Positions 1 through 8,867 of a DNA stretch of 64,000 bases are shown piece by piece. Below the pieces are notes generated by a model. It was not told the DNA's origin. It made no database searches and was given only the letters and a program-made list of their open reading frames with translations. Each line of letters starts with the position of its first letter. Position 1 is the stretch's first letter. Both the position numbers and the translations under genes were made by a program. Source of the DNA: Gammaproteobacteria bacterium (lineage in GTDB: Bacteria; Pseudomonadota; Gammaproteobacteria; JAJRRL01); the NCBI GenBank assembly GCA_024279495.1, contig JAJRRL010000040.1, positions 1 through 64,000 of the forward strand, in the 5' to 3' direction.

Positions 1-172
1 GAGACCACAGCGTAGTCAAGCCGTTAGGTTGCGTAGCGTGGGTGACGAGGACGAGTCGCGGCACAGATAACGATCGCCTTCGCGAGTCGATTTGCGCTAG
101 GATGGCGTTAATCTATCTCGAGCGGTGCGATACACTTGATTATACGAATGGTTTAATGCTGTCATTAAGTCT
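1..172. other. Left edge, no gene resolved
   Basis: This stretch lies downstream of lpxB on the minus strand. I found no open frame with a plausible start, ribosome site and recognisable product on either strand. A minus-strand frame stays open from about position 108 to the left edge without an ATG, and it could be part of a gene outside the window, but nothing in it is recognisable. Confidence 0.4.
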
Positions 173-1282
173 TTAAAGCATGCTATCTATGACGGAGGTA
201 AGAGAGCTAATAGGATTTCCAGAAAGGGATTTTTGTAATTTTTTCCAGGTACTTATTTGTATTTCTTGGTTTTTAAGGTGGTATAAGCAGGAGTCTGCTA
301 GCTGTTCGGGAGTTGCTTCATGTTGCAAATGCTCGGGGGCAATCATATCTCGCATCAGGATATTGCATAAGCCTACCCATTCAGTAGAGACACATTTGGT
401 GGCTAGCCAATAGCTAATGGGATGCAGCTTATAGGCGATTACCATGGGGGTTTCGAGTAAGGCCAATTCTAAGGTCATGGTTCCAGATGCAACCAAAGCA
501 AGGTTTGCATGTGATAAAACATGATGATCGCTGCCGTCGATGATTTGAACGCTATCAGGCAAGGTGCTTAAATCCGTGTGTTTTAAAGTAGGGCTTAAAC
601 ACAATACAAACTGTGCGTCGGGCTTTTCTTTTAAAATAAGCTCGCGGGCTTCTAGCATAATAGGCAGTAAGCTATCGATTTCTTTTTGACGGCTGCCAGG
701 GCAGAGCGCAATCACGTCGTGGCTTGGGTTGAGTCCCAAAGCCTGATAGCTCTCGAGTGAGGTCATGCTTCGCTTGGTAGAATTGATTAGAGGGTGTTTG
801 ATGACGGAGCAAGGAACGCCAGCTTTGTCGTAGATCTCTTTTTCGAAAGGGAACAGCACAGCCATGTAATCAACGACATGCGTAATGGTTTTGAGTCGAC
901 CCACTTTCCATGCCCAAATTTGAGGGCTTACCACGTAAAGGACTTTGCAACCCAGGCGATGCGCGAGTTTTGCGAATCGTAAATTAAATCCTGGGTAATC
1001 GATAAGAATCACAACGGGCTTATGCTTTTTAAGCTGTTTTTTAAGGCAAATCCAAGCGCGGATGATTTTACCGACATGCGTTAACACTTCAAAAGCGCCC
1101 ATGATTGCCATGTCGCGAGAATCCACAGAAACACTCATGCCTTGCTCACGCATTTGATCGCCGCCCATGCCAAAGGTGTGAGCATTAGGCCATTTCTCGT
1201 TAATGGCTTTCAGTAGGTTTGCACCTAGGTGATCACCAGAAGCCTCACCGGCAAGCAACATAATTTGCGGTGAGTTATTCAT
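173..1282 (-). CDS. lpxB: Lipid-A-disaccharide synthase LpxB
   Basis: This inner-membrane-associated glycosyltransferase (GT19 family) condenses UDP-diacylglucosamine with lipid X to form the lipid A disaccharide. The 369 residues match the usual length. Visible family motifs are GEASGDHLGANL near residue 13, IDYPGFNLRFA near 95, YVVSPQIWAWK near 116, a KHPL segment near 163, CPGSRQKEI near 194 and the acceptor-side segment GTMTLELALLETP near 268. The ATG lies 3 bp after the stop of the upstream oxidoreductase gene, so the two are probably cotranscribed. The usual neighbours lpxD, fabZ and lpxA are not in the window. If the upstream gene is GnnA, the enzyme probably handles 2,3-diamino-glucose precursors; that part is inference. 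Confidence 0.96.
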   Translation of the reverse strand: MNNSPQIMLLAGEASGDHLGANLLKAINEKWPNAHTFGMGGDQMREQGMSVSVDSRDMAIMGAFEVLTHVGKIIRAWICLKKQLKKHKPVVILIDYPGFNLRFAKLAHRLGCKVLYVVSPQIWAWKVGRLKTITHVVDYMAVLFPFEKEIYDKAGVPCSVIKHPLINSTKRSMTSLESYQALGLNPSHDVIALCPGSRQKEIDSLLPIMLEARELILKEKPDAQFVLCLSPTLKHTDLSTLPDSVQIIDGSDHHVLSHANLALVASGTMTLELALLETPMVIAYKLHPISYWLATKCVSTEWVGLCNILMRDMIAPEHLQHEATPEQLADSCLYHLKNQEIQISTWKKLQKSLSGNPISSLTSVIDSML

Positions 1283-1285
1283 GGT

Positions 1286-2218
1286 TTAACCCGCGTTATG
1301 TTGAGCGTGTATTTGATTACTAATGGAAAGCGCTACCTTCATGGCTTCTCTTCCTGCTACGCCATCAGCATCGGGCGTAGTGTTTGATCGGATGTGATGA
1401 CAAAAATCCGTGATTTCTTCGGCTAATGCATCGTTAGGGTCTAGCCGTTGCGTGTGACGTTCCATACCGTGTTCGTCGGGTTGATGCTTGATCAGTTGTT
1501 TCTTTTTAAAGTCGATATCGAGATAAGTGGTTTGCTGAAACACTCGCATGGTGCGGTAAGGTTCTTCGCTGACTCGACTAGCGGTGAGATCTGCCACGCA
1601 ACCGTTTTTAAACGTAAGTCTGGCGTTGGCTACGTCCACGTGATCACTTAACATTTGAAAACCAGAGGCCTGAATATCAGCAATCGGTGATTTGACAATA
1701 GATAAGACCAAATCAATATCGTGAATCATCAGATCTAATACCACACTCACGTCTGTGCATCGAATTTGAAAAGGAGCTAGGCGTTGACACACAATAAAGC
1801 GAGGTTCTTCTAGCAAGGGGCGGGCGGCTTTCATGGCGTTGTTATAACGTTCAAGGTGGCCTATTTGAAGCACGCAGTTATGTTCTTTGGCTAAGGCGAT
1901 GAGTTCGTCGGCTTCTTCTATGGTGGTCGTCATGGGTTTTTCTAGTAGTACATGAATGCCTTGTTTTAAGCAGTCGCTGGCAATTTCTGCGTGAGAAGAA
2001 GTGGTGCTTGCAATGCTAACAGCATCCACTTTTCCAAAAAGATCGCGGTGATTGGTGATGGCTTCGCAATGGCACTCGGCAGCGACTCGCTGAGCGCGAT
2101 CGAGGTTTTGATCACAGGCGGCGATTAAGTTGCAGTCTGCGTGTTGTTGGTATTTTTGAGCGTGGAATCGACCGAGATAACCAGTGCCGATAACAGCGGT
2201 GCGAAGGGGGTTAGTCAT
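1286..2218 (-). CDS. gnnA: Gfo/Idh/MocA oxidoreductase, GnnA-like
   Basis: This is an NAD(P)-dependent oxidoreductase of the Gfo/Idh/MocA family, 310 residues. The N-terminal Rossmann motif GTGYLGRFHAQ is near residue 10 and the EKP cofactor/catalytic motif (LLEKPMTTT) is near 90. A C-terminal alpha/beta domain contains the HDID-type segment (LMIHDIDLVL) near 160. In bacteria that make 2,3-diamino-2,3-dideoxyglucose lipid A, GnnA oxidises UDP-GlcNAc at C3 and its gene sits beside lpxA or lpxB. The position directly before lpxB suggests that role (inference); the partner aminotransferase GnnB is not seen. The start is the ATG at 2218, with GAGG six bases upstream; a TTG 12 bp further out has no better site. 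Another sugar oxidoreductase function is possible. Confidence 0.8.
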   Translation of the reverse strand: MTNPLRTAVIGTGYLGRFHAQKYQQHADCNLIAACDQNLDRAQRVAAECHCEAITNHRDLFGKVDAVSIASTTSSHAEIASDCLKQGIHVLLEKPMTTTIEEADELIALAKEHNCVLQIGHLERYNNAMKAARPLLEEPRFIVCQRLAPFQIRCTDVSVVLDLMIHDIDLVLSIVKSPIADIQASGFQMLSDHVDVANARLTFKNGCVADLTASRVSEEPYRTMRVFQQTTYLDIDFKKKQLIKHQPDEHGMERHTQRLDPNDALAEEITDFCHHIRSNTTPDADGVAGREAMKVALSISNQIHAQHNAG

Positions 2219-2280
2219 GAATGACCTCAATAGTTGATAGTTGGCGAGCTCATAATCTCACCTAAGGCAGGCTAAAGCAA

Positions 2281-2600
2281 GTGAGGCTCAGGGTCGGCGT
2301 GACCCTACCTTGTCACCCCCAGGAACGGCGTGACTCCACCTTGTCACCCCCAGGAACTTTCGTGACGTCGGGGGCCCAGGCTTTGATTCGTTGCTGCTTT
2401 GAGCTGCAACTAGCAATCTTTCTCCCAATTGGCCACCCTCAGGAACGGCGTGACGACCTTGTGCCCAGCGAAGGCGAGTAGGGGCCCAGGAAGGTAGTAA
2501 TCCCCCACACGTGTCACCCCCAGGAACTTTCGTGACGTCGGGGGCCCAGGCTTTGATTCGTTGTTGCTTTAGCTGCAACTAGCAATCTTTAAAATCTTAG
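2281..2600. repeat. R1 repeat cluster (two plus-strand half-elements)
   Basis: The gap between gnnA and tadA holds no gene. It contains two direct copies of the R1 half-element, at 2342-2421 and 2512-2590. Both share the TGTCACCCCCAGGAACTTTC start, the GACGTCGGGGGCCCAGG core and a hairpin arm ending in GCAACTAGCAATCTTT. Fragments of the first 20-25 bp of the repeat also occur at 2308-2335 and about 2442-2460. Short open frames here are translations of repeat sequence and are not supported as genes. Confidence 0.85.
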
Positions 2601-2679
2601 GCCTAAGCTTGTTTTCATTGGTCAAAAATGGCACACTACGGGTCTGTAGAGGCGGCACACGTAAAAGAGACTTAGCTAA

Positions 2680-3141
2680 TTGAATATAAAAGAAAAATCA
2701 GACAATCATTGGATGCAAAGAGCCATGGATCTAGCGCGTTTTGCGGGATCTCAAGGCGAAGTGCCTGTGGGGGCGGTTTTGGTGCGCGATAACGAGCTAA
2801 TGGCTGAGTCTTGGAATCAATGCATTGCTTTGTCAGATCCTACCGCTCACGCTGAAGTGATGACGCTTAGGGAAGCTGCCAAGCGCATCGGCAATTATCG
2901 CCTGCCAGGCTCTACGCTGTATGTCACGCTAGAGCCCTGCACCATGTGCTCAGGGGCTTTGATTCAGGCACGATGCGAGCGCTTGGTGTTTGCCGCTTGC
3001 GAGCCTCGATCTGGCGCAGTAATTAGTCAAGCCAAGATCCTAGAAAACCCCATGCATAATCATAAAGTTAGCTGGGATCAGGGGCTCTTGGCAGACGAAT
3101 CAGCTGCCTTGCTTCAAGCGTTTTTTAAAGCTAGGCGGTAA
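2680..3141 (+). CDS. tadA: tRNA-specific adenosine deaminase TadA
   Basis: TadA is a zinc-dependent deaminase that converts A34 to inosine in the tRNA-Arg(ACG) wobble position. The 153 residues fit the family. Visible motifs are HWMQRAMDLA near residue 10, GEVPVGAVLV near 26, the zinc/catalytic HAEV near 57 and the second zinc motif PCTMC near 88. The start is a TTG directly after an in-frame TAA, with an AGAGA ribosome site upstream. Internal ATGs would remove the conserved N-terminal helix, so TTG is preferred. The gene stands alone after a repeat cluster and is followed by the ankyrin genes. Confidence 0.95.
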   Translation: MNIKEKSDNHWMQRAMDLARFAGSQGEVPVGAVLVRDNELMAESWNQCIALSDPTAHAEVMTLREAAKRIGNYRLPGSTLYVTLEPCTMCSGALIQARCERLVFAACEPRSGAVISQAKILENPMHNHKVSWDQGLLADESAALLQAFFKARR

Positions 3142-3213
3142 GGGAGAGCTGAATTGATTTTTATTTGACCATTAGTTATAATGCTAGTGTTGGAAATAAT
3201 AGGATAATTACCC

Positions 3214-4734
3214 ATGAAACGGTCTCAATCGCGTCAAGAGGTATATGATAAACTTACTGCTTTCGCGAATAAAGTGTTTGAAGAGAAAACTGATTCTATA
3301 CCTGTTGTGTTGAGAAAAATATCGGAAGGGGACCCTGTTAGCGATGATTATTTACTTAAGTGTGTTAAAAACCTAAAATCCACGTCCTCCATTTCAGATG
3401 AGCAAATAATAAAAATCGCTGATTCGTTTACTGATCTTAAAAAGAAAAAAGAGTTTTTTAAACACCTTTTTTCTCTTGCTAGTATATGCGATGATCTTCG
3501 TTGTTGTGCGTGCATTGAATCTCTGGTGGGGCCGAGCGATCTGAATGATTTCTGGGATAGCGTTAGCGGCTACTTTCGTCAATATGCACTAAAAAAAATA
3601 CAAACCGATATCCCTCTTGAGCAGAAAAAAGTATTGATCACAAAATGTGAAAGCCATTTTAAGCCCAATTACCACAGGACTAGCGATAGCAGTATTTTAG
3701 TAATAGCGCTTTACTTAAAATATGATGACTCAGGTTGCCATCCCCATCTGGAGCGTGAAAAAGGAAGAGCTTATACAGTAGAATTACCTGAGCACTATGA
3801 GCAAGCATGGACGTATTTGCTAGAGAATCATAACGAACTGGGTGTGGATTTAAATCGAGCTGTAGCTGATTTTGCAAAGGTCGGCAACATGGGTCGGGTT
3901 GACGATTTACTTAAAGCTGGTGCTGATATTAACGCTCCTAACCGGGCAGGAGAAACGGCGTTATCAGCTACTATGAAAGAACATACGATGTATGTTACGG
4001 AACGCCTTGATGCTGTAACGCGCTCATCAGGTATTGATTTAGCTCTCTGTCAGTCGTTCATAAGTATGGGGGCTAGCCTTGACTCAGTATTAGCGCCTCA
4101 ACAAGCCACACAAAGGAGTGATTCACCTACAAAAGAGCCTTCTGTGTTTGGTCGTTTATGTCAGGTAGTTGCAAGGCAAGTGAAAGACGGGCGTTTTGCT
4201 AAAGAGGCTGACTCAGAGCAGTGGCAAAAAGATTACGAGACTTTTTTTAGAGGTATTTTTAAGGAGCTGTTAGCTGAGCCTAAGCTTCTGTTGCTCATGG
4301 ATGACTCGGATTTAGAAAGCTTAGCGGCAGTGTGTGACACCTTTCCTGCTCTAAAGGATTTGCATCTTAATTCTTTAAAAGAGGCTCAAGGGGGCGCGGA
4401 GCAAGCAAGGCAAGCGGAGCAGATAACGAAAGCAAAAAAAGGTTATTCACAGGCAACACGAAATTGGCTGTTGGGCAGCGGTGGTATTGCAGTTGGTCTG
4501 ACAACAGTAGCCGCGCTTACGTTTGCTTTTACGCCCGCATTGTCAGCTGCTTTTTCAGCGGCAGGAGGCACGATCTCATTTGTGGCGATGGCTTTATTGG
4601 TAACAGCTCTTGCCGTGGCGATTCCACTGCTTGTTAGAAAGTGCCAACGTCGAAAGCAGAGCTGGAGTTTATCTAGCAGTGATCAAAGCCATTCGGCATT
4701 ACTTGGCAAGCAGCCCGATCCATCTTCTCAGTAG
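3214..4734 (+). CDS. Ankyrin-like protein with C-terminal membrane hairpin
   Basis: I do not recognise a characterised function. The 506-residue protein has a charged helical N-terminal half. An ankyrin-like unit (GRVDDLLKAGADIN followed by AGETALSA) lies near residues 228-252, then another helical stretch. Two hydrophobic segments lie near 418-440 and 453-474, followed by the basic run RKCQRRKQSW and a polar Ser-rich tail. There is no signal peptide. The next gene is a clear paralogue: the central part is similar at protein level and the last segment is nearly identical at DNA level. Ankyrin plus membrane hairpin is a layout common among secreted effectors of intracellular bacteria, so an effector role is a reasonable guess, but nothing in the sequence proves secretion. 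Confidence 0.85.
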   Translation: MKRSQSRQEVYDKLTAFANKVFEEKTDSIPVVLRKISEGDPVSDDYLLKCVKNLKSTSSISDEQIIKIADSFTDLKKKKEFFKHLFSLASICDDLRCCACIESLVGPSDLNDFWDSVSGYFRQYALKKIQTDIPLEQKKVLITKCESHFKPNYHRTSDSSILVIALYLKYDDSGCHPHLEREKGRAYTVELPEHYEQAWTYLLENHNELGVDLNRAVADFAKVGNMGRVDDLLKAGADINAPNRAGETALSATMKEHTMYVTERLDAVTRSSGIDLALCQSFISMGASLDSVLAPQQATQRSDSPTKEPSVFGRLCQVVARQVKDGRFAKEADSEQWQKDYETFFRGIFKELLAEPKLLLLMDDSDLESLAAVCDTFPALKDLHLNSLKEAQGGAEQARQAEQITKAKKGYSQATRNWLLGSGGIAVGLTTVAALTFAFTPALSAAFSAAGGTISFVAMALLVTALAVAIPLLVRKCQRRKQSWSLSSSDQSHSALLGKQPDPSSQ

Positions 4735-4902
4735 CTTAGCGAAATTGGCCAAAACGGGAGATGTGAAGCGAACTCCAAGTGTCGTACGTAGGCTCTGCCA
4801 GATAAAACTTAATTATTGAAACTCTCATTCATAAATGATAAAATAGCACTTTAAATTTCTTATTTTGTTATTTTAATCACGTATCGTTGGGAGAGAGTTC
4901 TT

Positions 4903-7236
4903 ATGCCATTAGATCAGGCTGGGCAGGAATTTAAGCAGGCCATAGTAGGTGGCACATTAGCGTTTAATTACATATTAAAGCGTTACAATATCGATCTCAC
5001 GCAACGAGATGATGACGGTTTATCTTTTTTGCAGATCGCTTTAAAGCAATATTCAGTGTCTTACCGTATTGTTCATGATCTGTTAGTTAACGGTGCTCCT
5101 GTTTATGATGATTGGCGCGATCTTATCTCTTCCATTAATCGGAAATTTGCCTTTGTGTGGCCTGCTGAGGTCGAAGAAAAGAACGCGCTGTTATTGGAAA
5201 TGTGTAAAAATATAATAAGAGAATGCCAAGAGAAAGAAGAAGCTGTTCCAAAAGATTTTCTTGTTGTTGTTTTTTCTTATGTTATTTCTTCTGCTATTTC
5301 TGGTTTTTCTGCTTATAGCCTTGAACTTTACTCACAGATTGAAGCTCAAGCAGATGATCCTAAAGCGTTTCGAGCAAGCTTGGAGGCTGAGGATTTTTAT
5401 TGCTTAGTGCTAACAAAAATACAGCAAGAAGATGTTGCTCTAAATGAGAAACAAGCGCTTATTCAAGAATATGAGGCTACTCATAACGAAAGCATCTTAA
5501 AACAAGCGCTATTGGGCAATGTGAGCCACTCTTACCTTGATGCTCGAATAGATGATGAAAGTTTCCAGAAAAAGTGTAGGCTTTGGCAGATAAAGGCATG
5601 GCATTATTTGCTAAAAAATCATGACGCATTGAGTGTTGATCTGAACCGAGCGCTACCAGATTTTGCAAAGGCTGGTCATATCGAGCATATCAATGAATTG
5701 CTTGCTGCCGGGGCAAATCTTGCTGCAATGAATGAAAAGGGAGAAACGGCATTATCAGCGGCAATGGAAAAACTAAGAGGTGATATTTCAGGTAAGGTCT
5801 CTTTTTCTAAGGCGTCAGTGTATAAAGGAAATTACTTGGGCTTGTGTCGGTCTTTGATAGCTAAAGAAGACGCTAGTCTTGATTCTGTATGCGCACCTCA
5901 GACAGAGAGGATGTCTGATGGTTCATTAGTGGCGAAGCCTTCTCTTTTGAGCAAGCTGTGTGATGCATTTTTAGATAAAGCTAGAGCACAGAAAATCACG
6001 AATAAGCCGTGGGAAAAGAACTACAAGTTCTTTTTTAAGGCACTGATAAAAAAAGCACTGACCGATGGCTCTGATAAGCTTTCTTCGCTAGATCGCACAA
6101 AACTTTTAGACGTGTGTTTTTGCTATAAGGTTCTTCATGATTTTATTCCTAGGCTTTTCGAAGCTGGTGCTGAGTTTCCTCGTCTCTTCGTTCCTGGTAG
6201 GGCAGCTTTTTCTGCTGCTCGACTCAAAACACCAGTAAAGATTTTACTAAAAACCTACAGCCAGGCGAAGAGAGATACCTGTTTAAGCAGCTCAGATTTG
6301 TCTAAGCTTGAAGATTTTGTCTTCGTAGATGATCAAGAAGGGGATGCACTTCTTCGTGAGGCTTTGATTTTGGCTTGTAAAGATTACACTTGCAAAAGAG
6401 GTGTGACACCTCTGATGAAAATTGTTTCTAAAAAAGACACCACAGGAAAAGATTATGAGGCAGCAATTGCAAAAGGAACGCTTTTTTTAGGCTGGAGTGA
6501 GGAAGAAAAAAAGAACTTTCAAATCCATGCAAAAGATGATGAAGGTGTTACGGCTTTCTATTATGCCGTAGTTAATGAAAACGAACCCGCTTGCCAATGG
6601 TTGATTGGCAAAGGTGTGGCATTAGATACTAGGTACGTATCAGGACTAACAGCATTGCATCATGCAGTATTACATGAAGACGAAGCTGTTTGCCGCTTGC
6701 TTATAGAACAGGGCGCGCCATTAGATGCAAAAGACGACAGGGAAGATAGGAGAACGCCAGCTGAATGTGCCAGCTCAGATTTTTTGTTAAAGCTAGAGGA
6801 AATCACCATAGCGATAGATGAAAGTCGCGTTCAGAATGTTAAGTCAAGAAGGCATGCTGAGTTCCTATTGTCTGTACCGAGTCTTGTTCAGCAGCGCGAA
6901 GCAGAGAAGCAGCAGCGCGAAGCGGAGCAGATAACGAAAGCAAAACAAGCGTATTCACAAGCAACACGCAACTGGATTTTGAGTAGCGGTGGTATTGCAG
7001 TTGGTTTGACAACAGCTTCAGCGCTTACTTTTGCTTTTACGCCCGCATTGTCAGCTGCTTTTTCAGCGGCAGGAGGCACGATCTCATTCGTGGCGATGGC
7101 TTTATTGGTAACAGCTCTTGCCGTGGCGATTCCACTGCTTGTTAGAAAGTGCCAACGTCGAAAGCAGAGCTGGAGTTTAGCGAGTAGTGATCAAGCTAAT
7201 CCGAGATTGTCAGGTGAGCGTCTAGGGAATGAATAA
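4903..7236 (+). CDS. Large ankyrin-repeat protein with C-terminal membrane hairpin
   Basis: This 777-residue protein is a longer paralogue of the preceding gene. An ankyrin-like unit (HINELLAAGANL, GETALSAAM) lies near residues 258-288. A second, clearer ankyrin block near 547-625 contains TAFYYAVVNENEPACQWLIG, LTALHHAVLHEDEAVCRLLI and TPAECA. The C-terminus has a repeated QQREAE stretch, two hydrophobic segments near 691-713 and 726-747, and the same basic run RKCQRRKQSW. The start has a GGGAGAGAG ribosome site. The last 160 bp of the conserved part differ from the neighbour at only two positions, although the rest has diverged. The function is unknown; a host-directed effector is plausible (inference). 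Confidence 0.87.
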   Translation: MPLDQAGQEFKQAIVGGTLAFNYILKRYNIDLTQRDDDGLSFLQIALKQYSVSYRIVHDLLVNGAPVYDDWRDLISSINRKFAFVWPAEVEEKNALLLEMCKNIIRECQEKEEAVPKDFLVVVFSYVISSAISGFSAYSLELYSQIEAQADDPKAFRASLEAEDFYCLVLTKIQQEDVALNEKQALIQEYEATHNESILKQALLGNVSHSYLDARIDDESFQKKCRLWQIKAWHYLLKNHDALSVDLNRALPDFAKAGHIEHINELLAAGANLAAMNEKGETALSAAMEKLRGDISGKVSFSKASVYKGNYLGLCRSLIAKEDASLDSVCAPQTERMSDGSLVAKPSLLSKLCDAFLDKARAQKITNKPWEKNYKFFFKALIKKALTDGSDKLSSLDRTKLLDVCFCYKVLHDFIPRLFEAGAEFPRLFVPGRAAFSAARLKTPVKILLKTYSQAKRDTCLSSSDLSKLEDFVFVDDQEGDALLREALILACKDYTCKRGVTPLMKIVSKKDTTGKDYEAAIAKGTLFLGWSEEEKKNFQIHAKDDEGVTAFYYAVVNENEPACQWLIGKGVALDTRYVSGLTALHHAVLHEDEAVCRLLIEQGAPLDAKDDREDRRTPAECASSDFLLKLEEITIAIDESRVQNVKSRRHAEFLLSVPSLVQQREAEKQQREAEQITKAKQAYSQATRNWILSSGGIAVGLTTASALTFAFTPALSAAFSAAGGTISFVAMALLVTALAVAIPLLVRKCQRRKQSWSLASSDQANPRLSGERLGNE

Positions 7237-7260
7237 GTATTTTGAGTTTTGTTGATTTAG

Positions 7261-7357
7261 AAAGATCCTGCTTGCTGCTTTGCAATAACGGATCGAGCTT
7301 GGGTTCCTACCTGCCTTCGCTGGGCACAAGCTCGTCACACTGTTTCTGGGGGTGACA
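7261..7357 (-). repeat. R1 half-element, minus orientation
   Basis: This is a solo reverse R1 copy, starting AAAGATCCT and ending in CTGGGGGTGACA. The middle is enlarged and contains a CCTGCCTTCGCTGGGCA insertion relative to other copies. It sits between the large ankyrin gene and ppa. The rest of the gap (7358-7490) holds no gene. Confidence 0.75.
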
Positions 7358-7507
7358 CTGTTGTTTCAGCGGTTCAGGAAAAAGCTTGGAGCTACTTTAA
7401 AAGTGACCAAAAAAGGGAGGTTTTTTCCATGCGTAGACCTTGTAGGCGTGGACCTCTAAGCTGATATCAATTATCATGCAGCTCTACTCAATAAGGAGGG
7501 CCTTGCC

Positions 7508-8032
7508 ATGGGTTTAGAAAGCTTGCAAATGCACGCAAAAGCACCTGACGTCTTGAATGCAGTGATTGAAATCACACCCGATACCGGTTCTGTGAAATAC
7601 GAGTTCGATAAAGACAGCGGCATGCTGATGGTTGATCGATTTATGAACACAACCATGCGTTATCCCTGTTCTTATGGTTTTGTGCCACAAACGTTGGCAG
7701 AAGACGGAGACCCTCTGGATGTGCTGATTTTATCACCCGATAACATTTTGCCTGGTACACTGATCGAAGTTCGCCCAGTAGGTGTACTCCTTATGGAAGA
7801 CGAAGCAGGTCTAGATAGCAAAGTGCTAACGGTTCCTACCAAGAAAGTATGCCCGATGATGGCGCATATTAATGACTTAAGCGATGTACCGCAGATGATG
7901 CGCGATCAAATCAAGCACTTTTTTGAGCACTACAAAGACCTAGAGCCTAATAAGTGGGTGAAAGTGACTGGCTGGGCAGAGCTTGATAAAGCTCACGAGA
8001 TCATCCAGGAATCCATTGCTCGAGTGGCTTAA
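7508..8032 (+). CDS. ppa: Inorganic pyrophosphatase
   Basis: This soluble family I pyrophosphatase hydrolyses pyrophosphate to two phosphates and so pulls biosynthetic reactions forward. The 174 residues match the bacterial enzyme. Visible motifs are the N-terminal FDKDSGMLMVDRF region near residue 36, YPCSYGFVPQT near 55, the signature EDGDPLDVL near 68 with metal-binding Asp residues, and the Lys/Tyr-rich end HYKDLEPNKWVKV near 145. The start ATG has a strong AAGGAGGG site at 7493-7500. It is probably a single-gene unit followed by mip. Confidence 0.96.
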   Translation: MGLESLQMHAKAPDVLNAVIEITPDTGSVKYEFDKDSGMLMVDRFMNTTMRYPCSYGFVPQTLAEDGDPLDVLILSPDNILPGTLIEVRPVGVLLMEDEAGLDSKVLTVPTKKVCPMMAHINDLSDVPQMMRDQIKHFFEHYKDLEPNKWVKVTGWAELDKAHEIIQESIARVA

Positions 8033-8082
8033 GTCTTGGGTGACTGATATACTCTAGCTTCATTTTACCTGAGGAGGTGTAC

Positions 8083-8790
8083 ATGAAACGATTAATGCTG
8101 CCTGTTTTGGCTGCTACGTCTTTATTGCTAGGCGGAGCTTCTTTTGCAAAATCTGTAAAAGTAGATGTAAAGCCGATCAACAAAGCGGATATGAGTTATT
8201 CCATTGGCGTGATGACAGGTCGAGCTTTTAAAGCCCGTACTATTTCTATCGATACACAATCATACATCGATGGTTTTAAAGCAGGTTTCACAGACTCTAA
8301 AACACGCATGACTAACGATCAAATGAAACAAGTGTTGACTACTTACAGACAACAAGAAATGGCAAAGAGGACCAAAGAAATGCAAGAGAAAGCAACAGAA
8401 AACAGTAAATCAGGTGGTAGCTTCCTAACAGCAAATAAAGCTAAGCCAGGTGTGGAAACAACACCAAGCGGTTTGCAATACAAAGTGATAGACGCAGGTT
8501 CTGGCAATTCACCAAAAGCCACCGACCAAGTCACTGTTGATTACGAAGGTAAACTAGTAGACGGCACTGTATTTGATAGCTCTTACAAACGCGGCAAGCC
8601 TGCTACTTTTCCAGTAAATGGTGTGATTAAAGGCTGGCAAGAAGCCTTGCAAATGATGAAGCCGGGCGCAACTTGGGAAGTTGTTATTCCAGGTGATTTA
8701 GCTTACGGAAAAATGGGTATGCCTGGCACGCCGATTGGTCCTAACGCAACCTTGATCTTTAAAATCCACCTTGTATCAGTTGGAAAATAA
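8083..8790 (+). CDS. mip: Mip-like FKBP peptidyl-prolyl isomerase
   Basis: This exported FKBP-type peptidyl-prolyl cis-trans isomerase assists folding of envelope proteins. The 235 residues match the Mip/FkpA layout. A signal peptide ends near ASFA (about residue 22), a helical dimerisation and linker region runs to about 125, and the C-terminal FKBP domain runs from GLQYKVI to the end. The FKBP segments VTVDYEGKLVDGTVFDSS, VIKGWQEALQMM and IGPNATLIFKIHLVSV are close to Legionella Mip. The start is the ATG at 8083 behind GAGGAGG; a GTG 6 bp upstream overlaps that site and is rejected. In Legionella the orthologue supports host-cell infection; that role here is inference. Confidence 0.94.
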   Translation: MKRLMLPVLAATSLLLGGASFAKSVKVDVKPINKADMSYSIGVMTGRAFKARTISIDTQSYIDGFKAGFTDSKTRMTNDQMKQVLTTYRQQEMAKRTKEMQEKATENSKSGGSFLTANKAKPGVETTPSGLQYKVIDAGSGNSPKATDQVTVDYEGKLVDGTVFDSSYKRGKPATFPVNGVIKGWQEALQMMKPGATWEVVIPGDLAYGKMGMPGTPIGPNATLIFKIHLVSVGK

Positions 8791-8813
8791 ATCTTAAGCG
8801 ATTATAGGCTAAG

Positions 8814-8850
8814 GCTGGCCACTCACGTTAAGGGTGGTCAGCTTTTTTTT
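8814..8850 (+). terminator. Intrinsic terminator after mip
   Basis: A 9-bp stem, GCTGGCCAC paired with GTGGTCAGC (one G-U pair), encloses a short loop and runs into eight T residues. This is a standard rho-independent terminator for the mip transcript. Confidence 0.92.
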
Positions 8851-8867
8851 GGAAAGAAAAAAGTAAT

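Noticed and set aside
2281-2578. Short open frames on both strands in the gnnA-tadA gap
   Set aside because: They translate R1 repeat sequence, lack ribosome sites and have no protein-like features.
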